Positions 1-8,112 of a DNA stretch of 21,234 bases are shown piece after piece. A model generated the notes under the pieces. The model was not told the DNA's origin. It made no database searches and was given only the letters and a program-made list of their open reading frames with translations. The stretch covers positions 1 to 21,234 of the forward strand of contig JBEGQX010000097.1 of the NCBI GenBank assembly GCA_041180805.1, given 5' to 3'. How positions within the stretch are numbered: the first letter of the stretch is position 1; each line of letters starts with the position of its first letter. The DNA comes from JBEGQX01 sp041180805 (lineage in GTDB: Bacteria; Planctomycetota; Planctomycetia; Gemmatales; Gemmataceae). A program made the translations under genes and the position numbers.

Positions 1-720
1 CCGAAAATCAACCAGAGGTCTAGGCATGGAAGTCAATGCCCAATACAGGTTGGGGGATTTTTCCTGCTGGATGATTTCATCAACCCTTGGAAGCATTACT
101 GAACCTGCAGCAATCGCAACCAGTCCCTGGATAAGGGTTGGACCCGAACCCAGATGGTGGGAAAGGGTAAACCCTGCTTTAATATCCTCCAAAGCTTTTT
201 CGATATTCCCCTTCTTCATTTGCATTCGGCAATCAAGGGCAAGGGCTCGGGAAATATGCCGCATTGTCTGCAAGTCCGGCAGCAACATATTGAAACCATC
301 CTTGCGTAATTTGGCGTACATATCCCAATCGCAATGGGATTTTCGGGTGGCTTCGTGGATTTGTTCCAACATCCCTGAGGAGATTCGAATTTTACTCTCA
401 TCAAGTTCAGACAGGGGGCCGTTAAGCCATTTGTCCTGATTTTCGGAGAATTCTTTGTTGTTAATAAAGCTGATCCAATCCGGGCTAAAGGCGCGGTAAT
501 ATGCCTGGGCTGCGTTGCCATGAACCAGTTCCCTGGTGTCTGGAAAAAGGGTATAACGAAGGGCCGGGCTGGGTTCATCCTTGGGATGAATTTTAAGTTT
601 GATGATGGGAACCGGATTGGATTTGGGTGAAGCCGGAGGTTTTTCCTGGGAAAGGGCAACCGCTGCCAGCAAAACCAGGAAAAATGCCAAAGTTATATTT
701 CCGTTAAGAAAAGTTTTCAT
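1..720 (-). CDS. Secreted protein of unknown function, 3' end cut by the window edge
   Basis: The frame is open from the ATG at 720 to base 1, giving 240 residues with no stop, so the C-terminus lies outside the window. Residues 1-24 form a Sec signal peptide (basic start, then FFLVLLAAVALS, cleavage near SQ/EK). The mature part begins Pro-rich and then looks helical. Residues 155-205 read like a paired-helix repeat (LDCRMQMKKGNIEKALEDI followed by GSGPTLIQGL), a pattern I associate with planctomycete secreted proteins whose function is unknown. The start is well supported: GGAG sits six bases upstream, and the ATG overlaps the TGA of the membrane-protein gene before it (ATGA). It is the third gene of a coupled unit with an ECF sigma factor, so it may be an envelope component or an output of that system. 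No catalytic motif is visible. Confidence 0.82.
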   Translation of the reverse strand, partial: MKTFLNGNITLAFFLVLLAAVALSQEKPPASPKSNPVPIIKLKIHPKDEPSPALRYTLFPDTRELVHGNAAQAYYRAFSPDWISFINNKEFSENQDKWLNGPLSELDESKIRISSGMLEQIHEATRKSHCDWDMYAKLRKDGFNMLLPDLQTMRHISRALALDCRMQMKKGNIEKALEDIKAGFTLSHHLGSGPTLIQGLVAIAAGSVMLPRVDEIIQQEKSPNLYWALTSMPRPLVDFR

Positions 721-1106
721 GGTTGCTCCAGAAATTGGTCAGGTTGTTGCAAGAATAATCGGTTTTCCCTGGGTTCGGCACCTTGCTCAAACGGTTGGGA
801 ATCCAGGATCTCGCTTTGGGGTAATTCCCCGGTTTCGAGGAATACTCTTCCCAGAGCAAGAATACTGTAGGGGTTTTTTTCAACTGGGCTGGGAATCTCC
901 TGACTAAAGCCATTGGAAAGAGGAAGATTTTTTGAAGCAGAAATCATCATTAACCAAGGCAAACAGGCGATGAATGCTCCAGCCAGAAACGCTCGGGCCT
1001 GTGGCAATCGAGAGGTTTGACTTTTTCCCAGTTGAAAGAAAAGTTGTTCACGGTCCAGTGCCGATTTGCGCAAGTCCAGCGACGCAAGTTGTTTTTCCAG
1101 ATTCAT
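717..1106 (-). CDS. Small single-pass membrane protein, possible anti-sigma-like partner of the ECF sigma factor
   Basis: This 129-residue protein has a charged N-terminal segment of about 38 residues, one hydrophobic helix (about 39-57, AFLAGAFIACLPWLMMISA) and a polar C-terminal tail rich in Pro, Glu and Gln. Under the positive-inside rule the N-terminus is cytoplasmic and the tail faces outwards. The N-terminal part contains LDREQLFFQLGK (17-28), which could be a short docking helix. The gene overlaps the sigma-factor stop by four bases and its own stop overlaps the next start, so the three proteins should be made together. A cytoplasmic N-terminus, one helix and a place directly after an ECF sigma gene is the layout of an anti-sigma factor. 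However, I see no zinc-binding HxxxCxxC motif, so that role is inferred from position. It could simply be a membrane anchor or a scaffold for the secreted protein encoded next. Confidence 0.8.
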   Translation of the reverse strand: MNLEKQLASLDLRKSALDREQLFFQLGKSQTSRLPQARAFLAGAFIACLPWLMMISASKNLPLSNGFSQEIPSPVEKNPYSILALGRVFLETGELPQSEILDSQPFEQGAEPRENRLFLQQPDQFLEQP

Positions 1107-1561
1107 GACAACCCCATTTTTTGCCGAAGCATCTCAATTCCTTGTTGAAACCTGCGATGAGACTCGCTTTTCGAAAAACCTGTCACCGAGGCTATTTCAT
1201 CAAAGGAAAGTTCACTCCATATTTTTAATACGATCACTTCCCGCATCGATTCATCAAGTTCCTGAAGCACTTCCTGCGCCCTTCGGGAATCAAGATTCTC
1301 ATTGGTGTTGGCTTCAAACCATAGATTTTCTAAATGTTGCTCGGTCGCCAAAGGTATTTTCCTGCGATACTCCGAAATTGCCTTGTTGCGGATAACCCGG
1401 TAAAGCCATGCAAGATTTTCTTCCGGGTTTAATTTCTTTCGGATCAACTCCAGCAACGCATCCTGAACCACATCTTCCGGGCAAATGCACCATTGCCTGG
1501 CATAAAGGATCAGCTTTTTCTCATGCAGATCCAGGAACAGTTTCATTTTCTCGAAATTCAT
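1103..1561 (-). CDS. RNA polymerase sigma factor, ECF subfamily
   Basis: At 152 residues this is a short sigma-70-like factor with only regions 2 and 4. Region 2 covers about residues 10-68 and includes PEDVVQDALLELI and NLAWLYRVIRNKAISEYRRK, the typical core-binding and -10 recognition helices. Region 4 covers about 93-148 and includes LDESMREVIVLKIWSELSFDE and the helix-turn-helix ASVTGFSKSESHRRFQQG, which would read the -35 element. No C-terminal extension is present. The ATG at 1561 has only a weak upstream purine run (CTGGA), and a second ATG five codons in could also serve. It is the first gene of a three-gene unit coupled by ATGA overlaps, followed by a one-helix membrane protein that may hold it inactive. 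A palindrome and an ECF-like promoter candidate lie just upstream, so autoregulation is possible. The family assignment is secure; the regulon is unknown. Confidence 0.93.
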   Translation of the reverse strand: MNFEKMKLFLDLHEKKLILYARQWCICPEDVVQDALLELIRKKLNPEENLAWLYRVIRNKAISEYRRKIPLATEQHLENLWFEANTNENLDSRRAQEVLQELDESMREVIVLKIWSELSFDEIASVTGFSKSESHRRFQQGIEMLRQKMGLS

Positions 1562-1578
1562 TCCAGAAGAATATCGCC

Positions 1579-1593
1579 CGAAAAGGCTTTTCG
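1579..1593. promoter_or_regulatory. 15-base palindrome in the divergent sigma/phosphoesterase intergenic region
   Basis: CGAAAAG-G-CTTTTCG is a perfect inverted repeat with 7-base arms around one central base. Its near edge lies 17 bases upstream of the sigma-factor ATG and it also lies upstream of the divergent metallophosphoesterase. On the minus strand it overlaps the -10 side of an ECF-like promoter guess (GGAAAT at 1616-1611, 16 bases, then ACGAAA at 1594-1589). It could be an operator. It could also be chance, and it lacks the U-tract of a terminator. Confidence 0.3.
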
Positions 1594-1666
1594 TCCCGAA
1601 AAAATCTGGGATTTCCTCACCTTAGGGTAAATTTCGCCAATCCATGCTTTGACCTGCCATGGATTC

Positions 1667-2710
1667 ATGCGTTATCATGACCGAGTATCAAATCAGAATA
1701 GTTATGAGTCTTCGGAGTCGTTCTTGAGTGGTGTGAAGGAAAAATCTCTGGTAGGTTCTTTGCCATCCGGTTCCATTGATATCATCGGTGATATTCATGG
1801 TGAGTTGGATGCGTTGGATTCATTGCTTGTCCATTTGGGCTACACCCAGCATGGACACCCACAGGGTCGAAGTCTGGCGTTTGTGGGTGATCTGGTGGAC
1901 CGCGGGCCAGACAGCCCCGGGGTGGTGCGCAGGGTAAAGCAACTTGTGGAAGCCGGTGTGGCCCAGTGCATACTCGGCAATCACGAAATGAACATCCTTC
2001 GCGGACTTACCAAGCTTGGCAACGCCTGGCTGGCCGGAAAGCAGGAATCCCTGGACAATTCGCCGGGGCCCCACCCCCAGGTTCTTGCCAACCCCACGGA
2101 AAGGGAGGAGATCCTTAAGTTCTTTGGAACCCTGCCCCTTGCACTGGAGCGGGATGACCTTCGCATTGTGCATGCCTGCTGGGATAACACTTGCATTCAA
2201 CTTATTCGCAACGATCATTGCGCGCTTGAAACCTTTGAACGACACATGAACCGTATTGATCGCGAACTTGAAACCAAGCCGGAACTGGACACCATTGATA
2301 GAAATCTCCGTCGACAGAATCATAACCCTGTAAAGGTGCTAACCAGCGGTCCGGAGGAAAGAGCCGTCAGACCTTTCGAGGCTAATGGCAAAATGCGCAA
2401 GCAAGAACGCAGGCGCTGGTGGATGGAATACAAAACCCAGCCCTTTTGCATCTTTGGCCATTATTGGCGAACTATGGTTCCCGGCCTTCCAACTGGCAAT
2501 CATCTTTTTGAGGATCACATGGCGGAACAGGCCTTGGGGCCTGGCTTTTCCATGTGCATTGATTATTCCGTGGGTGGCCGCTGGCGCGAGCGATCCAACA
2601 CGGAATTTTCTGGCAGGTACATAACCCGCCTTGCGGCATTACGCTGGCCCGAAAGGGTTCTGCTATATGAAGATGGCAGTTCCTTCAAGGTTGGTAATAT
2701 TTCTGTTTAG
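1667..2710 (+). CDS. Metallophosphoesterase, PPP/PrpE-type (Ser/Thr phosphatase or diadenosine tetraphosphatase family)
   Basis: The protein carries the full set of metal-binding motifs of the calcineurin-like PPP group in order: GDIHGE (41-46), GDLVDRGPDS (74-83) and GNHE (104-107), then HACW and FGHYW further on, which supply the later histidines. This set binds two metal ions and hydrolyses phosphoesters. Known relatives include bacterial protein phosphatases PrpA/PrpB, the PrpE Ap4A hydrolases and the phosphatase module of Pnkp. The substrate here cannot be told apart from sequence. There is no signal peptide, so it is cytoplasmic. I start it at the ATG at 1667 (347 residues). A TTG at 1649 in the same frame adds six residues, and neither start has a clear ribosome binding site. 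The first 30 or so residues are polar and poorly conserved-looking, so a later start is also possible. It is a single gene, and its stop lies seven bases from the convergent DUF1501 gene. Confidence 0.9.
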   Translation: MRYHDRVSNQNSYESSESFLSGVKEKSLVGSLPSGSIDIIGDIHGELDALDSLLVHLGYTQHGHPQGRSLAFVGDLVDRGPDSPGVVRRVKQLVEAGVAQCILGNHEMNILRGLTKLGNAWLAGKQESLDNSPGPHPQVLANPTEREEILKFFGTLPLALERDDLRIVHACWDNTCIQLIRNDHCALETFERHMNRIDRELETKPELDTIDRNLRRQNHNPVKVLTSGPEERAVRPFEANGKMRKQERRRWWMEYKTQPFCIFGHYWRTMVPGLPTGNHLFEDHMAEQALGPGFSMCIDYSVGGRWRERSNTEFSGRYITRLAALRWPERVLLYEDGSSFKVGNISV

Positions 2711-2717
2711 AACGGAA

Positions 2718-4121
2718 TCAGGCGAAAATCTCATCCACGACTTTGCCATGCACATCGGTAAGGCGGAAATCTCTGCCAGCATGGCGGTATGTCAGCCTTT
2801 CATGATCCAGGCCAAGCAAATGAAGAATGGTGGCGTGCATGTCGTGTATATGCACTTTGCCTTCCTGGGCAAAGAAACCGTACTCATCGGTGGCACCGTG
2901 GGAATAACCACCCTTCACCCCACCGCCAGCAAGCCACATGGTGAAACCTTCCGGGTTGTGGTCACGGCCATCGTTGCTGCCTTGGGCTGTGGGTGTTCTG
3001 CCAAACTCGCCACCCCACCAAACCAGGGTGTCTTCCAGCAAACCGCGCTGCTTCAGGTCGTAGAGTAACGCGGCGATGGGCTTGTCCACTTCCCTGGAAT
3101 TTTTGGTGTGGCCTTTTCGAAGGTCGCCGTGCTGATCCCATTGCACAAAAGCATCGCTGTGGGAAACCTGCACGAAACGCACGCCCCGCTCCAAAAATCT
3201 GCGTGCCAGCAAGCACTGCCTGCCGAAATTCTCGGTTACCGGATCATTCAAACCATACAGTGCCTTTGTGGCGGCGGACTCTCCAGAAAGATCCTCAACC
3301 TTCGGCATTTCACCCTGCATGCGAAACGCAAGTTCGAACGATGCGATTCTTCCCTCGAGTGCCTGATCCGAACCGGTGGTTTCCAAAAATTGATGGTTGT
3401 TTTGCCTCAGGGCCTCCAGTTGAAGTTTTTGAAGGTCCGCCGGTATGCGATCGTTCTGGATAAAGGCAACCTTTGCGTTCTTCGCAGGAACCGATGCGTT
3501 CCCGATCGGTGTTCCCTGAAACGCGGCAGGAAGAAACGCGCTGGACCAGTTGTTCACACCGCCATGAGCCAAAGTGGGGCAGATGGTGACAAAGCCAGGC
3601 AGAGAGGAGTTTTCAGTGCCCAGGCCATAGGTCACCCAGGAACCCATGGAGGGCCTCACAAAGTTGTCGCTACCGGTGTGCAATTTCAAAAGCGCCCCAC
3701 CATGGGCGGCGTTTGTGCCATGCAAACCATGCACAAAGCAAATATCATCCACATGCCTGGCAACGTTGGGGAAAAGTTCGCTCACCTTGTGGCCGCATTG
3801 TCCATATGGCTGAAACTTCCAGGGGGATTTCAAAAGGTTGCCTGTGGGGGCGAACTGGTTTTTTGGTTTGGTGTAGGGGTATGGTTTGCCATCATCCCTG
3901 TCCAAGAGCGGCTTGTGTTCAAAGGTATCCATATGGGATGGACCACCTTTCATGAACAAAAAAATCATCCGCTTTGCCCTGGGTTCAAAGTGTGGCTGCT
4001 TGGGAAGCAATGGATCCACGGGTGCGGAGCGTGATTCCCCTGCCAGCATCGCCGACAATGCGATGGATCCAAAACCCACGGCGGAATGTTTCAGGGCTTC
4101 TCTTCTTGAGGGAAATCTCAT
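2718..4121 (-). CDS. DUF1501 domain protein with Tat-type signal (planctomycete partner of PSCyt1 proteins)
   Basis: This 467-residue protein belongs to the DUF1501 family, which is structurally related to sulfatases and alkaline phosphatases but has no established function. The N-terminus has a twin-arginine signal (SRREALKHSAVGFG, Arg6-Arg7, then a mild hydrophobic stretch ending near GESRSAP), so folded export is expected. Family landmarks visible are FLFMKGGPSHMDTFEHKP, the HGLHGTNAAHGGALLKLHTG region, RFVQVSHSD, and near the C-terminus WWGGEFGRTPTAQ and GRDHNPEGFTMWLAGGGVKGG. The Asp and His residues in these stretches are the likely metal ligands. The start is supported by AGGAATT seven bases upstream of the ATG. 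It lies 15 bases behind the PSCyt1/DUF1549/DUF1553 gene. The pairing of these two families is a hallmark of planctomycetes and suggests a shared extracytoplasmic complex. Length and motifs look intact. Confidence 0.93.
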   Translation of the reverse strand: MRFPSRREALKHSAVGFGSIALSAMLAGESRSAPVDPLLPKQPHFEPRAKRMIFLFMKGGPSHMDTFEHKPLLDRDDGKPYPYTKPKNQFAPTGNLLKSPWKFQPYGQCGHKVSELFPNVARHVDDICFVHGLHGTNAAHGGALLKLHTGSDNFVRPSMGSWVTYGLGTENSSLPGFVTICPTLAHGGVNNWSSAFLPAAFQGTPIGNASVPAKNAKVAFIQNDRIPADLQKLQLEALRQNNHQFLETTGSDQALEGRIASFELAFRMQGEMPKVEDLSGESAATKALYGLNDPVTENFGRQCLLARRFLERGVRFVQVSHSDAFVQWDQHGDLRKGHTKNSREVDKPIAALLYDLKQRGLLEDTLVWWGGEFGRTPTAQGSNDGRDHNPEGFTMWLAGGGVKGGYSHGATDEYGFFAQEGKVHIHDMHATILHLLGLDHERLTYRHAGRDFRLTDVHGKVVDEIFA

Positions 4122-4136
4122 GATTAATTCCTGAAA

Positions 4137-6518
4137 TTATCGCAGTGTTACAAATTCGTTGGAAGCCAGGACCACTTGTGCCAGTGCTGCCATGGCCTTG
4201 GTGGGATTGTCCGTGGTCAGGGCACCGGCCTTTCCCAGAAAATCTTTTCCATGCGCAATCTCGGAAGGAGTCGCCGCCCTTCCAAGCGCGGTTTCGTAAA
4301 GAAACGAGATCTGGCTTTCCAGCAGGCTGCCCTGGCCAAGGGCTCGTTTCGCAAGTGTCTCCGCCGAATCCATGACAAGTTTGCTGTTCAAAAAGAACAA
4401 AGCCTGGGGGGCAATGGTGGTGCTGGCTCGGTCTCCATTGGCAACCGCGGCATCTGTACTGTCAAAAAGGGAGAATACCTCGTAAAGATTGTTCCTTACT
4501 ATGGGCAGGTAAACGCTTCTACGCGGAGAATCGTACTTGGTAGTGTCCTTGGAGGTATGATCAAAGAAGAAGGCTCGATTTTTCACCTGAAGCATGGACC
4601 CACCCATGGATCTGTCCAGTTCCCCGGTTATGGAAAGCATCGAATCGCGAATAACTTCGGCCTCCATGCGGCGGGGGGTGAATCTCCAATAGAGCCTGTT
4701 GCCGGAATCTTTTTGCGCCGACTCTGGCACATTCGCGGAGGATTGGCGATAAGTGCTTGAAAGCAGAATGAATCGGTGAAGATCCTTGATGGACCAATCA
4801 TGGCTGGTGAAATATTTCGCTAGCCATTCAAGAAGCTCGGGATGGCTGGGTTTCTCGCCAAGAAGGCCAAAATTATCCACCGAGGCGACAATGCCCTGCC
4901 CAAAATGCCAGCGCCAAACCCTGTTTACAATCACCCTGGCAGTCAGCGGGTTGGCATCAGACGCAACCCACCTGGCGATTTCAAGCCTGCCACTGGATTT
5001 TTCGCTGAACTTGGGTTGCTTGTTGGCGGATAGAACCACGGGAACAGCTCTTGGCATTACCTTGCCCAATCGTTCGGTGTTACCTCTCAGGTGAATGGCA
5101 ACATCGGTGATGTTTCCTTCCGAAACACCCATGGCCGTGGCGACTTCCGGCAGTGACTTTTCCAAGCTGGCGGTTACATCCTTTATTTTCTTTAACTCGG
5201 CCTTGGCGCTTTCTTCCAGCTTTGCTTCCACCTCCTTGGCGGTGGCTTTCTTGTCCTTGGGTAGTTTGTCTTTCGCTTCCAGTTGTTTGCGCTGTTCCTC
5301 GAGGAAATCCTCGGCTGCTTTTTTGGATGCGGCGATCTTGGCGGAATGTTCCTTGAAGCTTTTCTCCTCGGCTTCGCTGGCGATCACATTTTCGTTCCAC
5401 TTGGCGATGGTCACCAGGCTTTCCATGGTCTTGGTGCTTTTGAACACCCCCGCAAGCGAGTAGTATTCTCCGGTGGAAATGGGATCAAACTTGTGATCAT
5501 GGCAGCGAGCGCAACCCAGGGTCATCCCCATGAAGGTTTTCCCCATCGTCTCGATCTGTTCATCAATGATATCCATCTCCATCTTTTTCTTGTCCACCTC
5601 GGCAAGCACCTTGGGGCCAAGGGATAGATACCCTGTTGCCACCAATCTGGAGTGCTTCTCAGTCAGAGATTTGTGGGGTAGCAGATCACCTGCAATTTGC
5701 TCAATGATAAACTGGTTGAAAGGCAGGTTCTCGTTCATCGATCTGATGACATAGTCGCGATAGCGCCATGCGTTGCCATGCGCCACATTTTCATCCAGCC
5801 CGTTGGAATCAGCGTAACGGGCTATATCCAGCCAATGTCGGCCCCAGCGTTCACCATATGCGGGAGAAGCCAGGTAACGATCCACCAGTTTTTCATAAGC
5901 GTTCGGTGATTGATCCTGGATGAATGTTTGGATCTCATCATAGGTGGGTGCAATGCCAGTCAAGTCCAGGCTAAGCCTGCGAATCAGTGAAAGGCGGTCG
6001 GCCTCGGGTGAAGTCTGGATATTCGCGGCTTCAAGCTTGGAAAGAATGAACTGATCGATCGGGTTAGTGACCCACGCGTGTTTTTTTACTGAAGGTAGTT
6101 TGGGATTGGCAAGCGGAAGAAAAGACCAGTGGCTGGATTCAGCCTTGGCAATCTTGGTGGCTTTTGGAAAAACCGCCCCCTGGTTCACCCAAAGTTCCAG
6201 ATCAGCCACCTGCTGGGGGGAAAGAGGTCCATCCGGTGGCATTTTTAATTCGCCAGTTCTTTTTACCACTTGAAGCAGGAGCGATGCGGGGGGAATGGAA
6301 GTTTCCACTGCCCTGCCCCGTTTGCCACCTTTTAATATAGCCTCGCGGGAATCCAATCGTAATTCACTTCGCGAGGTTTCTTCGCCGTGGCATTTCCAGC
6401 AGCGCTCCACCAGCAATGGTCGTACTTTTTTCTCGAAATGTTCCTCTGGATTGGATTGGCCAACAGCAAAACCACTGCTTATTGCTAACGCGAATAAAAG
6501 GACAAATCTTTCTGGCAT
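4137..6518 (-). CDS. PSCyt1 - DUF1549 - DUF1553 protein with CxxCH haem-type motifs
   Basis: This 793-residue exported protein has a Sec signal peptide (about 1-20, cleavage near AVGQ). It is followed by a planctomycete-type cytochrome C-like domain (PSCyt1, about 25-118) with CWKCH at 40-44, the usual covalent haem site. A DUF1549 domain follows (about 150-365, including the WGRHWLDIARYADSNG stretch) and carries a second CxxCH, CARCH at 336-340. Next is a Lys/Glu/Ala-rich stretch (about 380-455) that should form a coiled coil. The DUF1553 domain (about 509-785, with NPLTARVIVNRVWRWHFGQG and RRMEAEVIRDSML) ends the protein. The family is found mainly in Planctomycetes and related phyla and is suspected, not shown, to act in redox steps of polymer breakdown. 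It is the first gene of a two-gene unit with DUF1501. The ATG at 6518 has only a weak ribosome binding site. Confidence 0.94.
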   Translation of the reverse strand: MPERFVLLFALAISSGFAVGQSNPEEHFEKKVRPLLVERCWKCHGEETSRSELRLDSREAILKGGKRGRAVETSIPPASLLLQVVKRTGELKMPPDGPLSPQQVADLELWVNQGAVFPKATKIAKAESSHWSFLPLANPKLPSVKKHAWVTNPIDQFILSKLEAANIQTSPEADRLSLIRRLSLDLTGIAPTYDEIQTFIQDQSPNAYEKLVDRYLASPAYGERWGRHWLDIARYADSNGLDENVAHGNAWRYRDYVIRSMNENLPFNQFIIEQIAGDLLPHKSLTEKHSRLVATGYLSLGPKVLAEVDKKKMEMDIIDEQIETMGKTFMGMTLGCARCHDHKFDPISTGEYYSLAGVFKSTKTMESLVTIAKWNENVIASEAEEKSFKEHSAKIAASKKAAEDFLEEQRKQLEAKDKLPKDKKATAKEVEAKLEESAKAELKKIKDVTASLEKSLPEVATAMGVSEGNITDVAIHLRGNTERLGKVMPRAVPVVLSANKQPKFSEKSSGRLEIARWVASDANPLTARVIVNRVWRWHFGQGIVASVDNFGLLGEKPSHPELLEWLAKYFTSHDWSIKDLHRFILLSSTYRQSSANVPESAQKDSGNRLYWRFTPRRMEAEVIRDSMLSITGELDRSMGGSMLQVKNRAFFFDHTSKDTTKYDSPRRSVYLPIVRNNLYEVFSLFDSTDAAVANGDRASTTIAPQALFFLNSKLVMDSAETLAKRALGQGSLLESQISFLYETALGRAATPSEIAHGKDFLGKAGALTTDNPTKAMAALAQVVLASNEFVTLR

Positions 6519-6714
6519 GGCGGGATGATCCAGGTTTCAGGTGGATGGTATGTCAATTATCCCTGATTTCATGGTTCAGGCAAGCCGGTTTTTCATGCGG
6601 GCTTAATCTTTTGGACATTTTCAAAGGAATCTTCTGCAGTAGGCCAAATAGCTGCCATATGATCTTAGTCTGATGCCTTCCAAGGCAAACAAACCCAATC
6701 AGGATGTTTTTCAA

Positions 6715-7986
6715 ATGACCGTTGGTAATGCTTCTAAAAAATGGTTTCAACTTCTTTATGTGCAAGTACTTGTTGCTGTAGCCCTGGGCATTCTTTGTGG
6801 ACATTATCTGCCGGAATTTTCCAAGCAGCTTAAACCTCTTGGGGATGGCTTCATCAAACTGGTGAAGATGATGATTTCCCCAATAGTTTTCTGCACGGTG
6901 GTACATGGGATAGCTTCCATGGGGGATATTAAAAAGCTAGGCAGAGTGGGTGCAAAAACGATTCTGTATTTTGAGGTGGTTACCACCTTTGCTTTGATGA
7001 TTGGCCTGGTAGTAGTTAATGTTCTCAAGCCGGGAGCCAACTTTAATTTTGAAGCCAAAGCCATAGAGCCTGGCATGGTGCAAAATTACGCTGAGAAAGC
7101 CAAAAGCCAGGGAGTTCTCGATTTTCTTTTCAACATCATCCCTAGTAACTTTTTGGGGGCGTTTGTCTCCGGCGAACTTCTACAGGTTTTGTTCATCGCC
7201 ATTCTAACGGCATTTGCCATTGGCGGGTTGGGTGAAAGGGGCAAACCTTTTCTTCATGTGATCGACCAGGTGGCAGAATTGTTTTTCCGCATCATGCAAA
7301 TGGTGGTGAAAGCCGCACCCATAGGCGCGTTTGGGGCCATGGGATATACCATTGGCAGCCATGGACTTTCGGCGCTAAATAATCTGGCTGCCGTGATCCT
7401 GGGTTTCTATATCACCGCGGCGCTTTTCATCTTTGTTGTGCTAGGTCTCATATGCAGGCTTGCAGGTTTTTCCCTGTTCAAGTTTCTGGGTTACATCAAG
7501 GATGAGTTATTGTTGGTTCTTGGCACCAGTTCTTCGGAAACCTCTCTGCCGGGTTTGATGGAAAAGACGCACAAGCTGGGTTGCTCGCGTTCCACGGTGG
7601 GGCTGGTACTGCCAACGGGGTTCAGCTTCAATATGGATGGCACAAGTATTTATATAACGATGGGCGCCGTTTTTCTCGCTCAGGCAACGAACACCCCTCT
7701 GGATATCTGGGCTCAGTTGCAACTGTTGCTCGTTGCGATGCTGACATCCAAGGGTTCTAGTGGAATTACGGGAGCAGGTTTTGTCACCCTGGCAGCCACC
7801 ATGCAGGCTGTGCCATCCATTCCGTTGGAATCACTTTCTCTTCTGGTGGGCATAGACCGTTTCATGAGCGAATGCAGATCCATAACCAACACAATTGGCA
7901 ACGGAGTCGCTGCGGTAGTCATCAGCCGCTGGGAAGGTGAGGTTGGCGCTGAGGAAATCAGAAAAAACCTCGAAGTAACGGTTTAG
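6715..7986 (+). CDS. dctA: C4-dicarboxylate/proton (sodium) symporter, DctA type of the DAACS family
   Basis: This inner-membrane carrier takes up succinate, fumarate, malate or related dicarboxylates with H+ or Na+. It is collinear with E. coli DctA as I remember that sequence. The C-terminal signature region is complete: LGTSSSETSLP, then LPTGFSFNMDGTSIYITMGA, SKGSSGITGAGF, and finally DRFMSECRSITNTIGN, which together form the re-entrant loops and the substrate and cation site. The N-terminal half shows the expected LYVQVLVAVALGILCGHYLP and KMMISPIVFCTVV segments. I chose the ATG at 6715 (423 residues, close to the 428 of E. coli) because AGGA lies ten bases upstream and known DctA proteins begin near this point. 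An in-frame ATG at 6673 adds 14 polar residues and has no ribosome binding site. The gene is divergent from the PSCyt1 gene and lies 126 bases before the large operon, with no clear terminator in between. Confidence 0.93.
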   Translation: MTVGNASKKWFQLLYVQVLVAVALGILCGHYLPEFSKQLKPLGDGFIKLVKMMISPIVFCTVVHGIASMGDIKKLGRVGAKTILYFEVVTTFALMIGLVVVNVLKPGANFNFEAKAIEPGMVQNYAEKAKSQGVLDFLFNIIPSNFLGAFVSGELLQVLFIAILTAFAIGGLGERGKPFLHVIDQVAELFFRIMQMVVKAAPIGAFGAMGYTIGSHGLSALNNLAAVILGFYITAALFIFVVLGLICRLAGFSLFKFLGYIKDELLLVLGTSSSETSLPGLMEKTHKLGCSRSTVGLVLPTGFSFNMDGTSIYITMGAVFLAQATNTPLDIWAQLQLLLVAMLTSKGSSGITGAGFVTLAATMQAVPSIPLESLSLLVGIDRFMSECRSITNTIGNGVAAVVISRWEGEVGAEEIRKNLEVTV

Positions 7987-8112
7987 TCAACTGTTTCTTT
8001 TTGAACCCGAAAGCTCACAATGTTGGAATAGATTGCTTTCCCTTCGATTTTTGAAAAAGCACTGGTTATCATGGCAATCTGACCCGCCTGGATTTAACCC
8101 GGGAAAGCCAAC

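Noticed and set aside
216..659. Minus-strand frame of 147 codons at the left end
   Set aside because: It is in a different frame from the signal-peptide protein that starts at 720 and stays open to base 1; the latter has a good ribosome binding site and is coupled to the gene before it.
3108..4034. Long opposite-strand open frame (308 codons) inside the DUF1501 gene
   Set aside because: It runs antisense through conserved DUF1501 motifs, has no recognisable domain, and its composition is that of a shadow frame.
6553..6906. Minus-strand frame of 117 codons between the PSCyt1 gene and dctA
   Set aside because: Most of it is antisense to the N-terminus of DctA, and it has no similarity that I recognise. 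The intergenic part (6519-6714) shows only a weak 5-base inverted repeat.
8009..8040. Inverted repeat GAAAGC/GCTTTC as a terminator after dctA
   Set aside because: Only six pairs with a 20-base loop and no adjacent T-run; too weak to call.
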